Assembly (NCBI RefSeq): GCF_001467625.1
Contig: NZ_LNYB01000016.1
Coordinates: 1 to 64,000, forward strand
Direction of reading: 5' to 3'
DNA: 64,000 nucleotides
Source: Legionella feeleii
GTDB lineage: Bacteria; Pseudomonadota; Gammaproteobacteria; Legionellales; Legionellaceae
A model generated the notes under the pieces. That model was not told the origin of the DNA, did not search any database, and was given only the letters and a program-made list of their open reading frames with translations. Each line of letters opens with the position of its first letter. The first letter of the stretch is position 1. Both the position numbers and the translations under genes were made by a program. Of the stretch, positions 16,912 to 25,891 are shown piece after piece.

Positions 16912-17349
16912 ATGAGCGATGTCGTCAAAAAACTATCAATTATCATGGCAGATACTTATGCATTGTATTTAAAAACCCAAAATTATCATTGGCATGTTAC
17001 CGGTCCCCAATTTAAGGCGTTGCATGAGTTATTTGAAATGCAATATCTGCAATTGGCTGAGGCAGCTGATCAAGTCGCTGAACGTCTCCGCATTATGGGG
17101 CATAAAGCGCCAGCGACGTTTAAGGAATTTGAGCAATTAAAGAAGATAAAAGATGGTGATTCCAGCCTTGATGCTAACCAGATGGTGATCGAACTTGCTA
17201 AGGATCATGATACGTTGGTGAAAGATCTAAACCAGGCAATGACCTTAGCACAAGAAAATAATGATGAAGGTACTGCCAATTTACTTTCTAATCGTATTGA
17301 AGAGCATGAGAAATCACGTTGGATGTTAAATGCATCACGGGCCAAATAA
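16912..17349 (+). CDS. dps: Dps-family ferritin-like stress protein
   Basis: 145 residues. The ferroxidase signature of Dps, NYHWHVTGPQFKALHELFE (residues 24-42), carries the His and the Asp/Glu ligands shared between subunits, with the second part (LAEAADQVAERLRIMG) following at once. Dps forms a 12-subunit shell that oxidises and stores iron and shields DNA from peroxide. The N-terminus is short, with only one Lys pair, so DNA binding may be weak. AAGGAG precedes the ATG by 8 bases. A 25-base inverted-repeat site sits in the promoter region and a strong hairpin follows the gene. Confidence 0.92.
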   Translation: MSDVVKKLSIIMADTYALYLKTQNYHWHVTGPQFKALHELFEMQYLQLAEAADQVAERLRIMGHKAPATFKEFEQLKKIKDGDSSLDANQMVIELAKDHDTLVKDLNQAMTLAQENNDEGTANLLSNRIEEHEKSRWMLNASRAK

Positions 17350-17370
17350 TCTGTAAACAGCGCTAAAGAA

Positions 17371-17396
17371 AGCAGCAGGACTTAGTTCCTGCTGCT
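17371..17396 (+). terminator. Hairpin after dps
   Basis: AGCAGCAGGA and TCCTGCTGCT form a perfect 10-bp stem with loop CTTAGT, 22 bases after the dps stop. The following GATTTCGATCTT is only moderately T-rich. Confidence 0.6.
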
Positions 17397-17720
17397 GATT
17401 TCGATCTTGATCCTGACTTAACCTTTGCTTGAGAGTTTCCCACACACAGCCAACGCCCCGCGCTTTATAACCGGAACCCAGCATGATCTAAAATAATTGT
17501 AGAATTTCTATCACTTCACTGGATTCCGTGCATAAAGCCCGGGACGCAGCTCCTAAGAAAGCATGGAGTCATATAATTTAAGTTTTATTATATTTTTGTG
17601 TCTATCTCTACGGCATAAAACGCGGTTCGTAGAGGGGAAAAATTTTGTGGGAAGCCCTCAGGACTCATTCGCGGGAGCCAGAAGTTCAGGTTAGCCCCCG
17701 CGCAAGGTCGACGACTCGAA

Positions 17721-17748
17721 CTAAGGAAAAAAAATCTTCCTTAGTTTT
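17721..17748 (+). terminator. Hairpin with T-run before the spermidine synthase-like gene
   Basis: CTAAGGAA, an 8-base A-rich loop, TTCCTTAG, then TTTT. It has rho-independent terminator form on the plus strand and would isolate the next gene from upstream transcription. Confidence 0.5.
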
Positions 17749-17835
17749 AAGATATCAGCCACAATCCTCGCTGATTGGAATTCGAATGCAATATCTGGGT
17801 GCTTAACTCAGGTGGTGCAGAAATAGGATAGATAA

Positions 17836-19944
17836 GTGATACAACTTCTTTTTGCCACCAGTCTGTTTTTAAGTGCGGCCTTATTATTTGTTATCCAGCC
17901 TATGGTAGCCAAGGCGATGTTGCCTCTCTATGGTGGTACACCGGCCGTTTGGACAGTCTGTATGTTGTTCTTCCAGGCACTATTATTGTTAGCCTACGGT
18001 TATGCCTGGTTGCTTAGTCGTTTTGCTAATTGGTGGTGTGGAAGAATACTGCATGTTGTGGTCGCTTTACTAAGTCTGATTTTTTTATTACAGCCCTTTG
18101 TTCCTTCTGAGAGTGGTTCAATACCTGAGTTTTCTATTTTAAAAGATTTAATCATTCAGCTAGGATTACCCCTGGTAGTCATTGGTGCTTCCGCACCGTT
18201 GTTACAATTTGCTTATAGTCAAACGCGGGATAAATATGCCAATGATCCGTATTTTTTGTACGTGGCCTCCAATATAGGTAGTTTGTTAGCCTTAATAAGT
18301 TATCCCTGGATAATTGAATATGCACTCGGTTTAGGACAGCAATTTCGTTACTGGCAATTTGTTTTTGTTATTTACCTGCTATTTTTGGGATTTCTATTTT
18401 TTGCTCTCCCTTATCAGCATTTAGAGTTAACACAGAAGAAAAGCAAGCTCGACTGGCAATCTATTTTTTGTTGGGTAAGCTATAGTTTTATCCCTTGTAG
18501 TTTAATGTTGGGGGTGACTTTTTATATATCGACTGATATTGCAGCTACGCCCTTACTTTGGGTATTTCCTTTAGCACTTTATTTATTGTCTTTTGTCCTG
18601 ACCTTTGCCAGAAAACCACTTATTTCTCATGCCTGGGTGGTACGCTCCACCTTATTATGTGCCATTTTCCCTGTGCTTGTATTTATCTTTGGCGCTAGTT
18701 TGCTGCAAGGCTGGCAGTTAATTATTTTTCATTTAGTCAGTTTTTTTATGTTTGCTTTATTATGCCATGGTGAATTAGTAAGGATGCGGCCGCCAGCCAG
18801 TCAGTTGACAAGTTTTTATTTTTGCCTTGCTTTGGGTGGCGTATTAGCTGGTTTGTTTAATGGCTTGTTAGCACCAAGAATTTTTAATGATGCCTATGAG
18901 TATCCTTTGGTTTTCCTGCTGGCACTCCTGTGTTTGCCTCTATCTAAATCTATCCGTTTAGGTTGGATGCCCTTTGTTGTTCTTGTCCTATTAATGCTTA
19001 ATTATTGTTTGCCGAATCAACCGTGGGTTTTATGGCTTAAGAAATATCACCTGGCTGAGATTCTAGCCTTAGCTTGTATTATTATTTGGCCAAAAAATAG
19101 AATCACTCTGTTTGTGGGTATGAGTATTTTATTCGTTTTTTTATTTTCCCCCTGGTTCAAACAAACAAAAATTTTAAGCCAACAACGCAATTTTTATGGT
19201 GTAAAACAAGTTGTTTCCCAGTTTGGAGCACATGTGTTAATGAGTCAGAATACGGTGCATGGTTTTCAACTGGAAGGAGCCCAAGGGCCTGGGAATGGGG
19301 CTATGGCTTATTACGGTCCCATGTTACCCGTAGTGCGACATTTACAAGAAACCTATCAGCCGTTGCGGGCTACTATCTTAGGTTTGGGAACCGGGATGAT
19401 GGCTTGCCAGTTTCACAAAGGGGATCAGGTTGAGATCATTGATATTGATAAGCAAGTACTTGATATAGCAAAAAACAGCCTTTTTTTTACCTATTTACGG
19501 GATTGTCCGCCGAGGGTTTCCTTAGTAGAAGGGGATGGCCGTTTGATATTGCAGAGTAAAGATAAACTTGCAGAGCTAGTCGTTGTTGATGCTTTTTCTT
19601 CTGATGCCATTCCGACCCATTTACTAACCATAGAAGCATTCAAGCTTTACCAGCAAAAAATTACCACTGATGGGGTTATTTTGGTGAATATCAGTAATCG
19701 CCATCTGAATCTGCTGCCTGTACTGACCGCAGCCGGGCGTGCACTTGAATTGCTGGTATTGCATAAAGGGCATGCTGGCAATAATAGGTTAGGCCAATTT
19801 CAATCAGAATGGGTCTTGCTTACAGCCAACCAACCTTTGTCAATTTATTTAATGCGGAGTGACGGGTGGCGTTTTGTTGCGAAAAGAGAGAGTCAATTGT
19901 GGACCGATGATTACTCTAATTTAATCCCCTTACTAAAATGGTAA
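17836..19944 (+). CDS. Membrane-fused spermidine synthase-like protein
   Basis: 702 residues starting with GTG, 7 bases after AGGA. Residues 1-430 carry about twelve hydrophobic helices, beginning with FLSAALLFVIQPMVAKAMLP, the typical start of fused MFS/spermidine synthase proteins. Residues 460-700 are a Rossmann methyltransferase-like spermidine synthase domain: ILGLGTGMMACQ near residue 515, an acidic EIIDIDKQVLDIA strand, and VVVDAFSSDAIPTHLLT where the family keeps the catalytic Asp. The inner-membrane half may transport or bind a substrate. Whether it makes polyamines is unproven; many such fusions have other or unknown roles. potABCD for polyamine uptake lies about 32 kb away in this window. 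Confidence 0.83.
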   Translation: MIQLLFATSLFLSAALLFVIQPMVAKAMLPLYGGTPAVWTVCMLFFQALLLLAYGYAWLLSRFANWWCGRILHVVVALLSLIFLLQPFVPSESGSIPEFSILKDLIIQLGLPLVVIGASAPLLQFAYSQTRDKYANDPYFLYVASNIGSLLALISYPWIIEYALGLGQQFRYWQFVFVIYLLFLGFLFFALPYQHLELTQKKSKLDWQSIFCWVSYSFIPCSLMLGVTFYISTDIAATPLLWVFPLALYLLSFVLTFARKPLISHAWVVRSTLLCAIFPVLVFIFGASLLQGWQLIIFHLVSFFMFALLCHGELVRMRPPASQLTSFYFCLALGGVLAGLFNGLLAPRIFNDAYEYPLVFLLALLCLPLSKSIRLGWMPFVVLVLLMLNYCLPNQPWVLWLKKYHLAEILALACIIIWPKNRITLFVGMSILFVFLFSPWFKQTKILSQQRNFYGVKQVVSQFGAHVLMSQNTVHGFQLEGAQGPGNGAMAYYGPMLPVVRHLQETYQPLRATILGLGTGMMACQFHKGDQVEIIDIDKQVLDIAKNSLFFTYLRDCPPRVSLVEGDGRLILQSKDKLAELVVVDAFSSDAIPTHLLTIEAFKLYQQKITTDGVILVNISNRHLNLLPVLTAAGRALELLVLHKGHAGNNRLGQFQSEWVLLTANQPLSIYLMRSDGWRFVAKRESQLWTDDYSNLIPLLKW

Positions 19945-19979
19945 CGCTGGAAGTAACTGAGAGGAATGGCATTAGAAGA

Positions 19980-20016
19980 AATTCTTAAGCAAGGTGTTAG
20001 TGCTTGCTTAAGAATT
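19980..20016. terminator. 14-bp perfect hairpin between convergent genes
   Basis: AATTCTTAAGCAAG and its exact complement flank a 9-base loop, between the spermidine synthase-like gene and parE, which converge here. The minus-strand side is followed by a T/C-rich tract (TCTTCT), so it may end both transcripts. Confidence 0.55.
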
Positions 20017-20087
20017 CATCGACTACGTATTTTGGAGGCTAATCGAGTATAAGGAAAGATGCTATAAAAATTAACCGTGAAACCTGG

Positions 20088-21971
20088 TTATACTTCAGCC
20101 AGGTTTCCTTTGGTTTCCAGCCAGGCTTTACGGTCGGAAGCCCGCTTTTTGGCCAGCATCATATCCATCATGGCTACGGTTGTCTCTTCATCTTCAAGCG
20201 TGAGCTGTACCAGACGTCTGGTATTGGGATCCATAGTGGTTTCACGCAATTGCATAGGGTTCATTTCACCCAAGCCTTTGAAGCGCTGAACGTTAATTTT
20301 CGCTTTCGTGGTTTGAGACAGTTGCGTGATAATGGCTTGTTTTTCCTCGTCATCCAACGCGTAATGCACTATTTTACCTGCGTCAATTCGATACAAAGGA
20401 GGCATGGCAACAAAGACATGGCCTGCCTGAACCAGTGGTTTGAAGTGGCGTAAGAAGAGTGCACAGAGGAGTGTAGCAATATGTGCCCCGTCTGAATCAG
20501 CGTCAGCAAGAATACAAAGCTTCCCATAACGCAGGCCGGCCAAATCAGTGGAACCCGGATCAACGCCAATAGCAACGGAAATATCATGAATTTCTTGTGA
20601 AGCTAATACTTCATTTGACTCTACTTCCCAGGAGTTCAGGATTTTTCCTCGTAGAGGCAGAATAGCCTGAAAATCTTTGTTACGGGCTTGTTTAGCTGAA
20701 CCACCTGCTGAATCACCTTCAACCAGGAATAATTCCGCCTGGCTTAAATCTTGTTGCAGACAATCGGCTAGTTTTCCTGGTAAGGCAGGGCCCTGGTTGA
20801 CGCGCTTGCGGGCAACTTGCTTGGCTTGACGTAGACGTTTTTGAGCGCGCTCAATTGCAAAAGCCGCAATCATTTCTCCCTGACTACGATGCTGGTTAAG
20901 CCACAGAGAAAAAGCATCTTTTACCACGTTACTGACAAAGGCCGCTGTTTGTCTGGAACTTAAACGTTCCTTTGTTTGACCGGCGAACTGCGGTTCTTTC
21001 ATTTTCACTGATAGTACATATTGGCAGGGTTCCCAGAGATCGTCTGCGGTTAATTTCACCCCGCGTGGCAACAAATTACGTAATTCACAAAATGCAGCCA
21101 GGGCATCATACAGGCCTGCTCGAAGGCCATTAACGTGGGTACCACCTTGTGCGGTAGGAATAAGATTCACATAACTTTCATTTAAATTACTGTTGCCAGA
21201 TGTGGCTGACCAGACCAAAGCCCAATCCACGGTTGCTTCTTCACTGGCAAATTCACCGGTAAAGGGCTCGTCGGGGAAGTAATCATTGTTTAAGGATTGT
21301 AATAGATAATCTGCCAGGCCTTTCTCATAACACCAATGAGTTTGTTCATTCGTGGCCATATTATTGAAGGTCATGGACAAGCCTGGGCAAAGAACCGCTT
21401 TGGCACGCAGAACATGAGTAAGTTGTTTAACAGAGATTTTTGTTGTATCAAAATAGTGAGCATTGGGCCAGAAACGGATAATCGTTCCCGTATCTCGTTT
21501 TTTGGTTACGCCAAGTTCATTAAGTTCTTCTAACTTGTCGCCATTGGCAAAGCACATACCATAAATAATGCCGTTGCGCTTAATGATAACTTCCACCCGC
21601 TCAGATAGGGCATTAACTACAGAGACCCCTACACCATGTAATCCACCAGAAAAGCTGTAATTTTTATCGGAAAATTTACCACCAGCATGCAGACGAGTCA
21701 TAATGACTTCGACACCACTTAAGCCTAATTGCGGGTGTAAATCAACTGGCATACCACGTCCATTATCTTCCACTTCGATCGAGCCATCTTCATGCAACGT
21801 GACGATGATTTGATTGGCAAAGCCAGCAATTACTTCATCGACGCTATTGTCGATCACTTCTTGTGCTAAATGATTGGGTCTGGTTGTGTCAGTGTACATG
21901 CCAGGTCGGCGTTGTACCGGTTCAAGGCCGCTTAACACCTCTATTGCTTCAGCTGTGTAATTTTCAGACAT
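20088..21971 (-). CDS. parE: DNA topoisomerase IV subunit B
   Basis: 627 residues, the usual ParE length. The GHKL ATPase domain shows EVIDNSVDEVIAG, DNGRGMPVD and GGLHGVGVSVVNALS in the first 120 residues; the TOPRIM domain has EGDSAGGSAKQARN near residue 415 and LADADSDGAHI near 490; the end has the QRFKGLGEMNP motif. ParE rather than GyrB is indicated by the early LEPVQRRPGMYTDTTRPNHL and the short length (GyrB is about 800). With ParC it unlinks daughter chromosomes and is a fluoroquinolone/aminocoumarin target. The gene stands alone; parC is not in the window. Confidence 0.95.
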   Translation of the reverse strand: MSENYTAEAIEVLSGLEPVQRRPGMYTDTTRPNHLAQEVIDNSVDEVIAGFANQIIVTLHEDGSIEVEDNGRGMPVDLHPQLGLSGVEVIMTRLHAGGKFSDKNYSFSGGLHGVGVSVVNALSERVEVIIKRNGIIYGMCFANGDKLEELNELGVTKKRDTGTIIRFWPNAHYFDTTKISVKQLTHVLRAKAVLCPGLSMTFNNMATNEQTHWCYEKGLADYLLQSLNNDYFPDEPFTGEFASEEATVDWALVWSATSGNSNLNESYVNLIPTAQGGTHVNGLRAGLYDALAAFCELRNLLPRGVKLTADDLWEPCQYVLSVKMKEPQFAGQTKERLSSRQTAAFVSNVVKDAFSLWLNQHRSQGEMIAAFAIERAQKRLRQAKQVARKRVNQGPALPGKLADCLQQDLSQAELFLVEGDSAGGSAKQARNKDFQAILPLRGKILNSWEVESNEVLASQEIHDISVAIGVDPGSTDLAGLRYGKLCILADADSDGAHIATLLCALFLRHFKPLVQAGHVFVAMPPLYRIDAGKIVHYALDDEEKQAIITQLSQTTKAKINVQRFKGLGEMNPMQLRETTMDPNTRRLVQLTLEDEETTVAMMDMMLAKKRASDRKAWLETKGNLAEV

Positions 21972-22059
21972 GGGTAATCACTTATTTGTAAAAAATACCT
22001 TTAGTTTAACACGAAAAACGGTGTTTCGTTTAAGTATATATTAAATTCAATTTGGTTTT

Positions 22060-23136
22060 TTATTGCTCAACTATGATGGGGGGAAATTTATCAGCATAAT
22101 TTAAGGGTTTTTTAGCTATAGTAGCCGCTGTTTGTAGGGCTGTTTTGATAAAAGCGTTTGCTAATTCATCATCACCTTGAGCAGCAATAGGGAGACCTTC
22201 ATCGCATTGACTACGAATACGACTGTCGAGAGGCAGCTGCCCTAATAACGTTGTTTGGAAGTTTTCACTCAGTTTTTGTCCACCACCCGTCCCAAAAATG
22301 GCTTCCTGATGACCACATTGACTGCAGATATGTAAAGACATATTTTCCACCAGGCCAAGAACGTCAATGCCGGTTTTAGCAAACATTTTTATGGCTTTTT
22401 GTGCGTCGAGAGTAGCCACATTCTGTGGGGTTGTTACTACAACTGCGCCGGTTAAAGGTATTTTTTGCACCAAACTTAATTGAATATCGCCGGTTCCGGG
22501 AGGTAAATCGATAAATAAATAATCCAATTCGTCCCAGAGAGTAATATCCAGCATTTGTAACAGTGATTTTGCCAGCATTGGACCACGCCAGATCAGGGCC
22601 TGCTCATTATCGGTGAGATAGCCAATGGACATAGCCTGTATACCGTGTGCAGATGCCGGTAAATAATGGTCGCCACTGATTTCTACGGGTTTGGCTTTCC
22701 CCAGCATTAAGGGAATACTGGGCCCATAAATATCAGCATCAAGAACACCGACTCTCGCTCCGGCGCGAGCCAAAGCAACTGCCAGATTGACGGTGACTGT
22801 TGATTTTCCTACACCACCTTTGCCTGAGGCAACAGCAATGGTGTTCTTAACCCCACGTAATCCTTTACCCGCTAATTGAGTACGATGAGCTCTAACAAAG
22901 AAATCCATTGCGATCCGAATTTGATAATTTGGCAAGGCTTGTTGCAAGAGTTCGCTAAGGTGAGGTATGAGGCTGCTTTCTAACAATTTGGTTGGGAAAC
23001 CTGCTTCCAAGGTTAAATCAATTCGATTATTTTCTATAGCCAGCTTGGGTTGTATACCTAATTGAGGTATTGTCAAACCAAGGGTCTTGTCAGAGGTAGT
23101 TGCCAGGATATCAACTATGATTTTTTCTACATTCAT
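22060..23136 (-). CDS. apbC: Mrp/ApbC iron-sulfur cluster carrier ATPase
   Basis: 358 residues. An N-terminal MIP18/DUF59-like part (residues 1-85) precedes a P-loop NTPase with deviant Walker A GKGGVGKST near residue 108, DADIYGPSIP, and the CSQCG pair (around residue 272) that holds a bridging 4Fe-4S cluster in a dimer. It passes clusters to apoproteins in the cytoplasm. It is on the same strand as parE, 88 bases upstream, probably with its own promoter. Confidence 0.92.
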   Translation of the reverse strand: MNVEKIIVDILATTSDKTLGLTIPQLGIQPKLAIENNRIDLTLEAGFPTKLLESSLIPHLSELLQQALPNYQIRIAMDFFVRAHRTQLAGKGLRGVKNTIAVASGKGGVGKSTVTVNLAVALARAGARVGVLDADIYGPSIPLMLGKAKPVEISGDHYLPASAHGIQAMSIGYLTDNEQALIWRGPMLAKSLLQMLDITLWDELDYLFIDLPPGTGDIQLSLVQKIPLTGAVVVTTPQNVATLDAQKAIKMFAKTGIDVLGLVENMSLHICSQCGHQEAIFGTGGGQKLSENFQTTLLGQLPLDSRIRSQCDEGLPIAAQGDDELANAFIKTALQTAATIAKKPLNYADKFPPIIVEQ

Positions 23137-23229
23137 CGCCGTTTAACCCACTTTTTATGGAGTTGGCATGATAGCCTACGATTTCAAGTTCGGGAAGCTC
23201 ATTAGTCAATAGACATTGTCTATAATTCC

Positions 23230-24435
23230 TTAAGTATTCATATCGATGGTAATACTTGTAGATGGCATGTTCTCAAGATCGTTCATTAAGGTTTTTAATA
23301 AATTTTGAGTCGTTGTATCTAATCCAAAGAGGCGGGTAGTCAACCCTCTGCTGCTTTTAAATGTTCTCAGGTTCGTTTGAATCAGCTCAATGCCTTCCTG
23401 TGGGGATTTTGCTTTTAGATCTTGCAATAATTTTTCCAGACTTTCTGCTTTCTTTGTTGTTGCGTCTTTATGAAATACACTTTTATGAGCTTCTGTGTAT
23501 AATTTATCCGCATACTCATACACTGTTTTGTAAGTGTTCAAGTTAGCTATTTCAGATTGATATTTTTTCGTAAGAACCCATCCATCTATAATGTCTTGGC
23601 GTAATTCTTCGCTTGCAAAAAAATCAAAGCGATTAGGGTTCCATAACATCGTGGGTTTAAAACCATTCCTAATTAATTCTCTATTTAGAACAAGCATCAC
23701 CAAAGTTCGACAATTGCCGTCAATAAAAGGATGTAGCCGTTCTATTTTTTGAACTAATTCAATAATGACATCCAATTTGTTTTGATCACTGGACACATGC
23801 CTTAGTTTTTTTTCGTATTGAAGAAGATAGCATGTAATTTTCTCCTCAATGACTTTATGAGTCATGCCGGGCGAAACGAACTTACATTTTGTATTTTTTA
23901 TTTTATCTTCTAGAAAATCTAAAATCTCTTCCAGAGCTTGTTTCTTATCCAGTTTTTTTTCATATTGTGATAGGGCTTCCTTTAGTACATCGACGCTGTT
24001 ATTACTCAAGATCTCAAATCTGTTCTCATTGCCATTGGCAAGTACTTCTTGTAAAAATTCTCGCAACCCCTCTCTTGAAACATTCGCTTCGTCGCCATCA
24101 GTGGTATTTAGTTTTAACCAAAAACCACTCAAGTCATTCGATCGAAAACGATCAAAGCGATCGAATTCTTCTAAGTTTGTTTTGCTTACGCCTTCTAAAG
24201 CAGCTCGATATAATTGCAAGATGAGTTGGGGGGTGAGCTTCTTGTGCAAGGTGTCATTCAGTAACTGATGTGCCTTAAGCATGGCAGCCATATAACCTGG
24301 TTCTTCCACATCAAATAACAGAGACCCTTTTTGTTTGCCATCTTTGGTAACTTGCCGATAATAGTCAATATAAAATCGCCATATTTCATCAGCGAATATT
24401 TTAGCGTATTCATAATTCGCACTTGCTCTAGGCAT
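23230..24435 (-). CDS. Fic-domain protein with divergent core motif, candidate effector
   Basis: 401 residues. The Fic core is centred at residues 235-243, HPFIDGNCR, against the canonical HPFx(D/E)GNGR; the catalytic His235, the Asp and the phosphate-loop Gly-Asn are kept, but the second Gly is Cys and the usual Arg three residues after the loop Arg is Val. The rest is helical and charged with no recognised domain. GAGG lies 7 bases before the ATG and a TATAAT -10 at 24465-24470. Fic enzymes add AMP or other nucleotide moieties to proteins; several Legionella effectors use this fold. No PmrA-like box was found. Activity and secretion are inference. Confidence 0.8.
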   Translation of the reverse strand: MPRASANYEYAKIFADEIWRFYIDYYRQVTKDGKQKGSLLFDVEEPGYMAAMLKAHQLLNDTLHKKLTPQLILQLYRAALEGVSKTNLEEFDRFDRFRSNDLSGFWLKLNTTDGDEANVSREGLREFLQEVLANGNENRFEILSNNSVDVLKEALSQYEKKLDKKQALEEILDFLEDKIKNTKCKFVSPGMTHKVIEEKITCYLLQYEKKLRHVSSDQNKLDVIIELVQKIERLHPFIDGNCRTLVMLVLNRELIRNGFKPTMLWNPNRFDFFASEELRQDIIDGWVLTKKYQSEIANLNTYKTVYEYADKLYTEAHKSVFHKDATTKKAESLEKLLQDLKAKSPQEGIELIQTNLRTFKSSRGLTTRLFGLDTTTQNLLKTLMNDLENMPSTSITIDMNT

Positions 24436-24464
24436 TTTACAACCTCAGCTTCATGGTTCTCCTT

Positions 24465-24470
24465 ATTATA
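24465..24470 (-). promoter_or_regulatory. -10 element upstream of the Fic gene
   Basis: Perfect TATAAT on the minus strand, 30 bases before the ATG, with a poor TTAGAG at the -35 position. Transcription from it would start near 24458, downstream of an apparent Shine-Dalgarno site, giving a short leader of about 22 bases. Confidence 0.4.
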
Positions 24471-24582
24471 GTTCATCGCGTTTATTGCTCTAATTGCTAG
24501 CAATGACAGGTGATTTTAAACGGATTACTCAGCAAGGTACTGTATCCGGAGAGCAGGTCTTGTCCTATGCAAACAAGCAAAT

Positions 24583-25596
24583 CTAGCATTCAATTTGATC
24601 CAATAGCTCAATCTGTTCATTAAGATTTATAATCTGATTCTGCCAATACACAGGCGTATTAAACCATGGAAAACTTAAAGGGAATGCCGGATCAGCCCAG
24701 CGTTTTGCGAGCCATCCTGGATAATGCAGCATGCGTAATGTGCGTAATACTTCGATTAGATGACGTTCACGCGGGTTAAAATCATGAAACTCACAATAAC
24801 CCTGTAAAATCTTTGTCAGTTGCATATCCATTTGCTGTGGCTCACCTGAAAGCAACATCCAAATATCCTGTATAGCAGGACCCATGAGGCAATCGTCAAA
24901 GTCCACAATATGAGGCCCAGATTCGCTCCATAATACATTTCCTGCATGGCAATCACCATGCAAGCGTATTTGATCAACTTGACCTATGTTTTTAAATATC
25001 TGATTGATTTTCTGTAGGGCTGTTTCGACTGTGTTACAAAAATTAGGTTTTAAATAATCCGGAATAAAGTCTTGTTCAATGAGAAATTCATAGGGATCAT
25101 GGCCGTAACTTTGAAGAGTTAATTGGATGCGATGCCGAAATCTTTGACACGCCCCGACTCGATGTAATCGCCCTAAAAAGCGCCCCATCCATTCTAATTG
25201 CTCGCTATTATCCAATTCTAGTGCGCGACCGCCACGTTTGGGAAAGAGTGCAAATTTGAAATCATCATAATGGTGTAAGGTGTGATTATTTATAATTAAG
25301 GGAGCAACGATGGGAATTTCATGTTCTGCTAATTCAAGTGCAAACTGGTGCTCCTCTAAAATAGCTGCCGAACTCCAGCGATGAGGTCTATAAAACTTGG
25401 CGATGAGAGGTTCAGCATCTTCTATCCCTATTTGATAAACGCGGTTTTCGTAGCTATTGAGTGCGAGTAGGCTGCCCGTGCAAATAAAACCCAGGGTTTC
25501 TATTGCATCTAAAATGACATTGGGATCAAGTCGCTCATAAGGTGTTTGATTCTCGTGATTCAAATGGGGATCCTGAGGGTAAGTAGGTGAGTGCAT
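24583..25596 (-). CDS. srkA: Stress response Ser/Thr kinase SrkA (YihE/RdoA)
   Basis: About 337 residues from the ATG chosen at 25596; an in-frame ATG at 25653 would add 19 residues, but a TATAAT (25635-25630) lies between the two, and the E. coli protein is 328 long. The family start, LxPLNSYENRVYQ, appears here as ALNSYENRVYQIG. The aminoglycoside-phosphotransferase-type kinase core is complete: LHGDCHAGNVLW with catalytic Asp and Asn, then HIVDFDDC with the metal Asp. SrkA counters programmed cell death after envelope and oxidative stress. It seems to be a single-gene unit. Confidence 0.88.
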   Translation of the reverse strand: MHSPTYPQDPHLNHENQTPYERLDPNVILDAIETLGFICTGSLLALNSYENRVYQIGIEDAEPLIAKFYRPHRWSSAAILEEHQFALELAEHEIPIVAPLIINNHTLHHYDDFKFALFPKRGGRALELDNSEQLEWMGRFLGRLHRVGACQRFRHRIQLTLQSYGHDPYEFLIEQDFIPDYLKPNFCNTVETALQKINQIFKNIGQVDQIRLHGDCHAGNVLWSESGPHIVDFDDCLMGPAIQDIWMLLSGEPQQMDMQLTKILQGYCEFHDFNPRERHLIEVLRTLRMLHYPGWLAKRWADPAFPLSFPWFNTPVYWQNQIINLNEQIELLDQIEC

Positions 25597-25891
25597 TATA
25601 CCGATTGTTTGTAGCAAGCGTAGGTTAATATTATAGAAGAGCAAAAATCGCATGGTGGGCTGACCCGATTGGTGGAGGATGGTCCGTCAATATTGCTCAA
25701 AACCAGAGGCATAAAATCCCCTAAAATCCAAATAGAGACTGTTTATTTATTGTCGATAAAAAAGCACTCATGCCATTGAAATATGCAATAGAGATGAAAC
25801 TGTTAGGGAAGATCCGATTGCTAATTGAATGGCTTTATTAATAAACTCTAACTTCGAATTATCCATTTCATTGCTCCAGGAAGATAAGCAT

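Larger units (their letters stand above)
17350..17835. other. 486-base intergenic region with two hairpins
   Basis: Holds the dps terminator-like hairpin (17371-17396) and a second one at 17721-17748. Between them I see no convincing gene; a 49-codon minus-strand frame (17335-17484) lacks a ribosome site. A short stem CTACG/CGTAG occurs near 17610-17635. Base composition is locally higher in GC than the neighbours (17640-17720). Confidence 0.5.

Noticed and set aside
17335-17484. 49-codon minus-strand ORF downstream of dps
   Set aside because: It crosses the dps terminator hairpin and has no ribosome site; some chance remains that it is a remnant.
24437-24454. Five-codon leader ORF before the Fic gene
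   Set aside because: The TATAAT at 24465-24470 would start transcription below its ribosome site, so translation is unlikely.
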